Positions 5,656 through 11,672 of a stretch of 14,312 bases of DNA are shown here, one piece after another (the stretch's first letter is position 1; each line of letters opens with the position of its first letter). Origin of the DNA: Crocinitomicaceae bacterium. GTDB taxonomy: Bacteria; Bacteroidota; Bacteroidia; Flavobacteriales_D; Crocinitomicaceae. The notes below the pieces were generated by a model. That model ran no database searches, was not told where the DNA came from, and was given only the letters and a program-made list of their open reading frames with translations. Location of the stretch: assembly GCA_024643585.1 (NCBI GenBank), contig JAHEMP010000026.1, positions 1-14,312 of the forward strand. The letters run 5' to 3'. The translations under genes and the position numbers were made by a program.

Positions 5656-7203
5656 GTGAGTTTAGAACTAGTAGTTGACGCCCGAGAAAATGGCGTCTGG
5701 CTTGCTTTGCTAAGAGACGGAAAGCTTATTGAAATCCAAGAACAACACGGCGCACCTGACTTCGCAGTTGGTGATATTTATTTGGGAAAAGTACGTAAAG
5801 TAGTCCCAAGTTTAAATGCTGCATTTGTTGATGTGGGTTATGAAAAAGATGCCTTTCTCCATTATTTGGATTTAGGACCTCAATTTCAATCGCTCAATAA
5901 GTTTACCAAAGAAACCCTTAAGGGCAAGCAAAATGTATCGGATCTACTTTATTTTAAGCCAGAAAAGGACATCGATAAGGATGGAAAAATTAATGATGTC
6001 GTTTCGGCGTCTTCTAATATTTTAATCCAAATTGCAAAGGAACCTATTTCGAGCAAGGGGCCACGTTTGTGTGCAGAAATAACCCTAGCAGGTAGGTATT
6101 TAGTGCTCGTACCTTTTTCTGATAAGATTTCGATTTCACAGAAAATTAAAAATTCTGATGAAAGAAAAAGACTAAAGGACCTTATGGAAAATATTAAACC
6201 AAAAAACTTTGGTGTTATTATCCGTACGGTTGCTGAAAATAAAACGGTTGAATTGTTGGATCAAGATTTGAAAAATCTTACCGATAAGTGGAAAAACATG
6301 CATTCTAATTTAAAGAATGCTGTTCCTCCAAAACGTGTTTTGGGTGAAATGAATAAGACTTCATCCATGTTGCGTGACCTCCTTAATGCGGATTTCTCAA
6401 ATATTCATGTCAATGACAAACTTCTGGGCGAAGATATTTCTGGTTTTGTGGCCGATATAGCTCCTGGAAGAGAGAAAATTGTTAAGGTTCATGATAATAG
6501 AATCAACATATTTGAAAAATTTGGTGTCAATAAGCAAATAAAAATGCTTTTTGGCCAAAAAGTACCTCTTCCTTCAGGAGGGTATTTGATCATTGAGCAC
6601 ACTGAGGCCATGCACGTTATTGACGTAAACAGTGGGAACAGAAAAGGGGCTGATGGTCAAGAAAACAATGCCTTGGCAACCAATGTTGAAGCAGCAGAAG
6701 AAATAGCTCGTGTTTTGCAATTGAGAGACATGGGAGGTATAGTAGTTGTAGATTTTATTGACATGCACACGCGTGAAAACAATAAACATTTGCATGAAAA
6801 AATGAAGGAATTTATGAAAGGCGATCGTGCCAAACATAATATCCTTGCTCCTTCAAAATTTGGTGTGGTTGAGATTACTAGACAACGTGTTCGACCAGAA
6901 ACTGAAATTATAACAGCTGAGAAGTGCCCTACCTGCAATGGTACAGGGGAAGTTCAAGCTTCGATTCTTTACGCGGATGAAATTGAAAGTAAATTGAAAT
7001 ATTTATTGGAAGACCGCAAAGAAAAAGGCTTAACCCTCAAGGTACATCCTTACTTGGCTTCCTACTTCACGAGTGGTATTTATTCCAGACAGGTGAAATG
7101 GTATTTGAAATACAAAACTTGGGTAAAAGTGAAAGCGATTACCGCAAATAATTTATTACAATATTCTTTTGTAAATAAAAAAAATGAAGAAATTACGCTC
7201 TGA
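5656..7203 (+). CDS. rng: Ribonuclease G (RNase E/G family)
   Basis: Endoribonuclease that processes rRNA ends and cleaves 5'-monophosphorylated mRNAs in the cytosol. At 515 residues it is RNase G-sized and lacks the long disordered scaffold tail of RNase E. Features: an S1-type RNA-binding domain near residues 37-130 (DIYLGKVRKVVPSLNAAFVDVG, KDAFLHYLDL); the DNase I-like catalytic core with HVIDVNSG (Asp323) and VVVDFIDMH (Asp366), 43 residues apart as in E. coli RNase E D303/D346; and the Zn-link CPTC (Cys424/427). The GTG start is the only one available: a TAA lies in frame nine bases upstream and the sequence is family-like immediately after it. No promoter of its own is evident, so transcription probably reads through the terminator at 5613-5635. 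The stop overlaps the recX ATG by one base. Confidence 0.95.
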   Translation: MSLELVVDARENGVWLALLRDGKLIEIQEQHGAPDFAVGDIYLGKVRKVVPSLNAAFVDVGYEKDAFLHYLDLGPQFQSLNKFTKETLKGKQNVSDLLYFKPEKDIDKDGKINDVVSASSNILIQIAKEPISSKGPRLCAEITLAGRYLVLVPFSDKISISQKIKNSDERKRLKDLMENIKPKNFGVIIRTVAENKTVELLDQDLKNLTDKWKNMHSNLKNAVPPKRVLGEMNKTSSMLRDLLNADFSNIHVNDKLLGEDISGFVADIAPGREKIVKVHDNRINIFEKFGVNKQIKMLFGQKVPLPSGGYLIIEHTEAMHVIDVNSGNRKGADGQENNALATNVEAAEEIARVLQLRDMGGIVVVDFIDMHTRENNKHLHEKMKEFMKGDRAKHNILAPSKFGVVEITRQRVRPETEIITAEKCPTCNGTGEVQASILYADEIESKLKYLLEDRKEKGLTLKVHPYLASYFTSGIYSRQVKWYLKYKTWVKVKAITANNLLQYSFVNKKNEEITL

Positions 7204-7227
7204 TGAATCAATCAGAGCGTTTTTTTT
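7195..7227 (+). terminator. Terminator-like hairpin spanning the rng stop and recX start codons
   Basis: A perfect 10 bp stem, ACGCTCTGAT (7195-7204) and ATCAGAGCGT (7211-7220), with loop GAATCA. Counting the T that closes the stem, eight T run from 7220 to 7227. By sequence this is a canonical intrinsic terminator, but the rng TGA (7201-7203) and the recX ATG (7203-7205) both lie in its 5' arm and loop. It probably acts as a conditional terminator or a translational-coupling hairpin instead of a simple end. Confidence 0.8.
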
Positions 7228-7682
7228 CTTTTGAAGAGGCCAAATCCAAAATCGAATATTGGTGTGCCTATCGCGACCGCTCCGTTTATGAAACTCATTC
7301 CAAACTTGAGTCTTACGGTCAAAACCAGGAGGATATCCATAAAATCATCGACTATTTAAAGGAATATAATTTTTTGGATGACGAAAGGTTTGTCAACTCT
7401 TTTGTATCGGGAAAATTTCGAATAAAGAAATGGGGCAAAAAGAAGATTTACGCAAGTTTGATTCCTAAAAAAGTAGATAAAAACTTGATTGCAGAAGCTT
7501 TTCAATCGATAGATGATGATGCCTATTTTGAAGTTATTGGTGAGCTAATTGATAAAAAATCCAGATTGCTGCATACAGAAAAAGACGTTTGGAAAAAGAA
7601 AAATAAAATTCTTCAATATCTTCTTGGTCGTGGTTTTGAGTATGATTCGGTGACAACTGTACTTTCTAAAAAACAACTATAG
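7203..7682 (+). CDS. recX: Regulatory protein RecX
   Basis: A RecX-family protein of 159 residues, the usual length, which binds RecA filaments and limits RecA recombinase and co-protease activity. The family's helical repeats are visible: KSKIEYWCAYRDRSVYETHSKL (about 15-37), IIDYLKEYNFLDDERFVNSFVSGKF (about 48-72) and KKWGKKKIYASLIPKKV. The start is fixed: an in-frame TGA sits at 7185-7187 and ATG 7203 is the only start before the conserved first helix. The ATG overlaps the rng TGA as TGATG, so translation is probably coupled by re-initiation. The start codon is buried in the 7195-7227 hairpin, and the hairpin's T-run encodes Phe-Phe in the RecX N-terminus. The 3' end overlaps the convergent minus-strand gene by 17 bp. 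Confidence 0.92.
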   Translation: MNQSERFFSFEEAKSKIEYWCAYRDRSVYETHSKLESYGQNQEDIHKIIDYLKEYNFLDDERFVNSFVSGKFRIKKWGKKKIYASLIPKKVDKNLIAEAFQSIDDDAYFEVIGELIDKKSRLLHTEKDVWKKKNKILQYLLGRGFEYDSVTTVLSKKQL

Positions 7683-9042
7683 CTTTTCTTTTTATTACTG
7701 TTTCTAGATTTTTTTCATACCGTATTTCAACTTGGTACATGCCTGTTTCGAGATCGGGACAAAATGAACTGTAGTTTTGTTTTTCAATATTGGTCGAATA
7801 AACCAGTTTGCCAGAAACATCAATAATTCTGATGAGCATTTCTCCTTTGTAGCTCTCATTTACGAATATGGTGAGATTTTCTCCAGATTTTATAGGGCTG
7901 GGATAGACTTGAAAATCGGTTTCATTTCGGTTTTTAAACACCTCTCGATCAAATTGAAATAGAAATAGTCCATATTTTCTATCACTAGCAATAATCCTTT
8001 TTGAAGGTAGCTTTGAATAAACTCCCCATAGTCCATTCATTTTGTTTGTGTTATCATCAGGATACGTATCGTAGAAAGCTATTTCCTCGACGGGTGAGCT
8101 CCTATAATCATAGATTCTTAAGCCTAAGTTGTAATAAGCGACAAAGGCAAATCTATCGTCTAACATAATATTATGAGGCACGCTTCCTTGGTTGAAATCA
8201 GTTCCAAAATAAGATTCAATAATTATGTTTCCATTTTGATCAAATCGACATTTTTTAAGTTTCTTGCCAGGTGTTTCATCGGCAAAGATATATACATCGC
8301 CACTTGGATTTAAATCGCCTTGATGATTATAACCTTGTTCTTGATAAATTGACATATTCTGCAGGAACAGTGGATTTCCTGGATTAGAAAAGTCATACCG
8401 TCTTAGACCGTCAAATCCACAGTTTAGAATTGCTACATTGTTCCGAATGAGACCATCATGTACATTTGGTATATCATTAAATCCTCCAAAAACAAGTGTA
8501 GGGTTTAGCGGGTCAAGAAGCGAAAATACTCGCATTGAATGTTGGGCAGAAGGATTGCCGTTTGTTATAAGTGTTTGACTGAAACAGTATAGCAATTGAT
8601 TGGCACTATCGATAGAAATATTATGGTTTCTCCCAAAGTTTATATCCAAATCAGCTGCTAAATAAACAGAGTCAGACAAAAAGCTCAAATCAATGATTTG
8701 CAAAGAACTCTCGCCTTCATCGCAAACAGCGTAAAGATAATTTTTGTAGGTTTTGTAATCCCTATGGATGACGTTTGCATTCGAAAACCGACCCTTTATA
8801 AAATCTATTTCAACAAGTTTGTTGTCAGTAGAAATTTGAAAAATGTGGGTTCCTTCGGAGCTGCCAATTACTGCATATTCGTTATTTCCTTGCACAAAAC
8901 CGTAACATTCATTGTAACGATTCTGGAGTGAGTTGGTAATTAGTTCATCATTTTTCCAATTATCTAAAAGTTCAATATTGTTATAGGATTGAGCAAGGAC
9001 GGAAAGATGTAACAAAAACAACGAAACCAATAGGTACCTCAT
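7666..9042 (-). CDS. Choice-of-anchor-B/LVIVD-type secreted protein with T9SS type A sorting domain
   Basis: A predicted cell-surface or secreted protein, 458 residues from the chosen ATG (9040-9042). It begins with a clean Sec signal peptide (MRYLLVSLFLLHLSVLAQS). An upstream in-frame ATG at 9078 would add 12 residues ahead of the signal peptide. I reject it because a full promoter (9047-9079) lies inside that extension. The body has repeated short beta motifs of the LVIVD/beta-propeller type (EYAVIGSSEGTHIFQIS, AILNCGFDGLRRYDFSNPGNP, AYYNLGLRIYDYRS), as in the choice-of-anchor B family. The final ~80 residues form a T9SS type A sorting domain (FQVYPSPIKSGENLTIFV, RIIDVSGKLVYS, ETGMYQVEIRY). 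Export should therefore be Sec, then T9SS across the outer membrane. The substrate is unknown. The gene converges on recX with a 17 bp overlap. Confidence 0.85.
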   Translation of the reverse strand: MRYLLVSLFLLHLSVLAQSYNNIELLDNWKNDELITNSLQNRYNECYGFVQGNNEYAVIGSSEGTHIFQISTDNKLVEIDFIKGRFSNANVIHRDYKTYKNYLYAVCDEGESSLQIIDLSFLSDSVYLAADLDINFGRNHNISIDSANQLLYCFSQTLITNGNPSAQHSMRVFSLLDPLNPTLVFGGFNDIPNVHDGLIRNNVAILNCGFDGLRRYDFSNPGNPLFLQNMSIYQEQGYNHQGDLNPSGDVYIFADETPGKKLKKCRFDQNGNIIIESYFGTDFNQGSVPHNIMLDDRFAFVAYYNLGLRIYDYRSSPVEEIAFYDTYPDDNTNKMNGLWGVYSKLPSKRIIASDRKYGLFLFQFDREVFKNRNETDFQVYPSPIKSGENLTIFVNESYKGEMLIRIIDVSGKLVYSTNIEKQNYSSFCPDLETGMYQVEIRYEKNLETVIKRKAIVVF

Positions 9043-9046
9043 ACCA

Positions 9047-9079
9047 CAAAAATAGTGAAATGTGATGTTGTTATTCAAA
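9047..9079 (-). promoter_or_regulatory. Consensus promoter for the LVIVD-type secreted protein, predicting a leaderless mRNA
   Basis: On the minus strand TTTG (9076-9079), exactly 21 bp, then TATTTTTG (9047-9054): perfect matches to both Bacteroidota promoter elements at ideal spacing. Only four bases (GTGG-like spacer) separate the -7 box from the ATG at 9042, so transcription should begin at or within a few bases of the start codon. Confidence 0.75.
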
Positions 9080-9148
9080 GCTTTTAGCCAAATGTCAGTA
9101 TGATTGACTTAAATATTTCTATTTTTACTTTCTTAAACACTCAAAGAC

Positions 9149-9862
9149 GTGCCAAAAGCATTAATAATAATTCCGACCTATAATGAAATCGAGAATATTC
9201 GGCTTATGATTAAGCAGGTTATGGGATACTCATTAGGTTACCATTTATTAATCATTGATGATAATTCACCTGATGGCACAGGAAATGCCGTTAAAGAACT
9301 TCAAAATGAGTTCAAAGAGAGATTGCATTTGATCGAAAGAAGCGGAAAATTAGGTTTGGGCACGGCATACATTGCTGGTTTCAAATGGTCAATGGAAAAC
9401 GAGTACGACTTTACTATTGAGATGGATTGTGATTTTTCTCATAACCCAGATGACGTTGAGCGCTTAATTAAAACCGCGGAAAAAGGTCCTTACGATCTAG
9501 TAATAGGTTCCAGATATTGTAAAGGGGGAGAAGTTGTGAATTGGCCCTTGGGCAGAAAATTGATGTCGTTTTATGCTTCCGTTTATGTTCGCATGGTACT
9601 ATGGATTGGAGTAAAAGACACGACAGCAGGATTTAAGTGTTATCGAAATACGGCTTTGTCAAAATTAAATTTGGACAGAATACCTTTCAAAGGGTATGCC
9701 TTTCAGATATACATGAAATATCAACTAATAAAAAAAGGGTTTAGCTATATTGAGATACCAATTACTTTTAAAGATAGGGAATTGGGAAATTCAAAAATGT
9801 CGAGCGGTATTTTCAAAGAGGCATTTATTGGGGTTTTGAAAATGAGATTTATGAAATTATGA
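9149..9862 (+). CDS. Polyprenol-phosphate mannose synthase-like glycosyltransferase (GT2, DPM1-like)
   Basis: A 237-residue GT2 enzyme resembling dolichyl/polyprenyl-phosphate mannose synthase, which transfers mannose from GDP-mannose to a polyprenyl phosphate at the cytoplasmic face of the membrane. Motifs: ALIIIPTYNE at the N-terminus, IIDDNSPDGTG, the metal-binding MDCDFSHNPDDVERL, LVIGSRYCKGGEVVNWP, KDTTAGFKCYR, and FKDRELGNSKMS near the C-terminus. The protein lacks the C-terminal membrane segment and GtrA-like extension of some homologues. The GTG start is supported: TAA lies in frame at 9134-9136 and no ATG occurs before the conserved first strand. It overlaps pyrC as ATGA and probably leads the dpm-like/pyrC/DUF4296 operon, an order I recall from other Bacteroidota. 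The sugar and acceptor are inferred from the family; mannose and surface-protein glycosylation are likely but unproven. Confidence 0.88.
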   Translation: MPKALIIIPTYNEIENIRLMIKQVMGYSLGYHLLIIDDNSPDGTGNAVKELQNEFKERLHLIERSGKLGLGTAYIAGFKWSMENEYDFTIEMDCDFSHNPDDVERLIKTAEKGPYDLVIGSRYCKGGEVVNWPLGRKLMSFYASVYVRMVLWIGVKDTTAGFKCYRNTALSKLNLDRIPFKGYAFQIYMKYQLIKKGFSYIEIPITFKDRELGNSKMSSGIFKEAFIGVLKMRFMKL

Positions 9863-11196
9863 AGTATCTGTTAAAGAATGGAACGATAGTAAATGAAGGG
9901 AAGAGCTTTCAGGCGGACCTATTGATAGAAAATGAGAGAATTTCAAAAATTGCACCTTCCATAACGGTTGAAGGCAATTGTGTTGAGATTAATTGTGAAG
10001 GAAAGTATGTTTTACCTGGTTTCATTGATGATCAGGTTCATTTTCGAGAGCCAGGCTTAACCCATAAAGGCAACATTTATTCTGAGTCAAGAGCAGCTGT
10101 TGCGGGTGGAATTACCTCATTTATGGAAATGCCGAATACCGTTCCAAATGCGCTAACACAAGACTTATTAGAAGACAAATATCAAATTGCTTCTAATTCA
10201 TCACTTGCGAATTTTTCCTTCTTCATGGGGGCTTCGAACGATAATATTGAAGAAGTTCTGAGAACAAATGATAAAACGGTATGTGGAGTTAAGATTTTTA
10301 TGGGGTCGTCAACTGGGAATATGTTGGTCGATAACGAAAAAGTATTGTCCTCCTTGTTTTCAAAAGTCGATATGTTGATAGCTACACATTGCGAAGACGA
10401 AGCTACGATAAGAAGAAACACCGAAATTTTCAAAGAAAAATATGGCGAGAACATGCCGATGAAATTTCATCCAGAAATTCGATCGGAAGAAGCATGCTAT
10501 CTGAGCTCAAGTCGAGCAGTTGACTTAGCAAAGAAACACGGTACGCGATTGCATGTTCTGCATATTTCAACCGCTAAAGAAATTGGTTTGTTTGATACGC
10601 ATATTCAATTAAAAGACAAAAAGATAACGGCTGAGGCTTGTGTTCACCATTTGTGGTTTAGCGATAAAGATTATGAAACCAAAGGCTCACTTATCAAATG
10701 GAATCCAGCGGTGAAAACTGAGGAGGATAGAGAAGGCATCTGGGCAGGTGTGAGATCAGGAGCAATTGATGTTTTTGCAACAGATCATGCGCCTCATACC
10801 AAAGAAGAAAAAGCCAATATGTATTTTAGTGCTCCTTCTGGTGGTCCATTGGTACAGCATGCCTTAATAGCATTGTTGGAAAAAGTAAAACAAGGATACC
10901 TTTCTATTGAATTGATGGTGGAGAAAATGGCCCATGCACCAGCGACTTTATTTGCTATTGAAAACAGAGGTTATCTGAGAGAAGGCTATTTTGCAGATGT
11001 CGTTGTTGTGGATCCAAACACATCCCTTACAGTAAATAAAAGCAATCTCCTCTATAAATGCGGTTGGTCTCCTTTTGAAGGAACTACCTTTTCGAATTCA
11101 GTGGATTCGACATTTATCAATGGACGTTTGGCCTATTCTTCTGGTAAAATTATAGAAGGTGAAAGCGGAAAACGGTTATCATTCGATAGAAAATGA
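9859..11196 (+). CDS. pyrC: Dihydroorotase
   Basis: Amidohydrolase of pyrimidine synthesis that interconverts N-carbamoyl-L-aspartate and dihydroorotate. At 445 residues it fits the class I dihydroorotases. The core is visible: FIDDQVHFREPGLTHKG (residues 55-71), the probable bridging carboxylated Lys145 in GVKIFMGSSTGNM, His177 (ATHCED), His235 (LHVLHIST) and Asp309 (ATDHAPH). One expected ligand differs: the usual D-x-H-x-H reads D57-D-Q59-V-H61, so the first metal histidine is glutamine. I recall the same DDQVHF form in other Bacteroidota dihydroorotases, so I treat it as a lineage feature and not as loss of function; the rest of the site is intact. Overlaps on both sides are ATGA (9859-9862, 11193-11196), indicating an operon with tight translational coupling. 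Confidence 0.94.
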   Translation: MKYLLKNGTIVNEGKSFQADLLIENERISKIAPSITVEGNCVEINCEGKYVLPGFIDDQVHFREPGLTHKGNIYSESRAAVAGGITSFMEMPNTVPNALTQDLLEDKYQIASNSSLANFSFFMGASNDNIEEVLRTNDKTVCGVKIFMGSSTGNMLVDNEKVLSSLFSKVDMLIATHCEDEATIRRNTEIFKEKYGENMPMKFHPEIRSEEACYLSSSRAVDLAKKHGTRLHVLHISTAKEIGLFDTHIQLKDKKITAEACVHHLWFSDKDYETKGSLIKWNPAVKTEEDREGIWAGVRSGAIDVFATDHAPHTKEEKANMYFSAPSGGPLVQHALIALLEKVKQGYLSIELMVEKMAHAPATLFAIENRGYLREGYFADVVVVDPNTSLTVNKSNLLYKCGWSPFEGTTFSNSVDSTFINGRLAYSSGKIIEGESGKRLSFDRK

Positions 11197-11531
11197 AAAT
11201 ACTTAAATCAGCTTTGATTGTTTCTTTTTTAATTTCCTGTAGTTCTGAAATTAAAAAACCAAGTCCTCCTAAGGATGTAGTTCCAAAAACAAAATTGGTT
11301 TCATTAACTAAAGAATTACTGCTATTGGAATCGCATGTGGAGCTATCCTATGGTCAATTAAATAAATTTTACAAAGTCTTGGATCAATCTTCCGATTATC
11401 TTTTTCAGAAATACGATATTTCGAGAGATAGGTATTCTCGGACAATTGACTATTATGCAAGTGATCAAGATAAAATGACTTCCTTGTATCAGGAAATATT
11501 GGATAGTTTAAATATCGAAAACAGGAATTAA
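11193..11531 (+). CDS. DUF4296-type small lipoprotein
   Basis: A 112-residue predicted lipoprotein. The hydrophobic signal ends in lipobox LISC (Cys16), followed by SSEIKKPSPPKDVVPK. The rest is helical and resembles DUF4296 proteins of Bacteroidota: a Pro-rich start, a first helix with KLVSLTKELLLLESHVE, then a YLFQKYDISRDRYSRTIDYYASD segment and a final helix. That family's function is unknown to me. It is the third gene of the GT2-pyrC unit (ATGA overlap). A strong bidirectional terminator begins 95 bp past its stop. Repeated co-occurrence with these genes suggests an envelope role linked to glycan or surface-protein assembly, but this is inference. Confidence 0.8.
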   Translation: MKILKSALIVSFLISCSSEIKKPSPPKDVVPKTKLVSLTKELLLLESHVELSYGQLNKFYKVLDQSSDYLFQKYDISRDRYSRTIDYYASDQDKMTSLYQEILDSLNIENRN

Positions 11532-11625
11532 TTCCAATACATTTTATTTACGAATTGGAGAATTTACATGATTCTTCGATTATAGAATATACCTTTTAAT
11601 TTTATTGAAAATCATATAAAATAAA

Positions 11626-11655
11626 AAAGCCCTCTCGGATAACCGAGAGGGCTTT
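11626..11655. terminator. Strong bidirectional intrinsic terminator between convergent genes
   Basis: A 13 bp perfect stem, AAAGCCCTCTCGG (11626-11638) and CCGAGAGGGCTTT (11643-11655), with loop ATAA. The minus-strand exit is a strong T-rich run (TTTTTTATTTT), so it most clearly ends the large minus-strand gene whose stop is 17 bp away. The plus-strand exit (TTTGCATTT) is weaker but should still serve the pyrC/DUF4296 operon. Confidence 0.93.
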
Positions 11656-11672
11656 GCATTTAAAGTGTATTC

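Noticed and set aside
6574..6938. Open frames on the minus strand opposite rng
   Set aside because: They lie antisense to the conserved catalytic core of RNase G and encode no recognisable protein; they are coding shadows.
9043..9078. N-terminal 12-codon extension of the LVIVD/T9SS protein from an upstream ATG
   Set aside because: It puts residues before a clean signal peptide and overlaps a perfect -33/-7 promoter; ATG 9042 is preferred.
9104..9127. Possible promoter for the GT2-pyrC operon (TTG at 9104, TATTTTTA at 9120)
   Set aside because: The spacer is only 13 bp and the -7 box has a mismatch at the final G; too weak to list.
11532..11610. TCCAAT/ATTGGA and ATTCT/AGAAT inverted repeats after the DUF4296 gene
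   Set aside because: Short stems, large loops and no T-run; the strong terminator at 11626-11655 explains termination.
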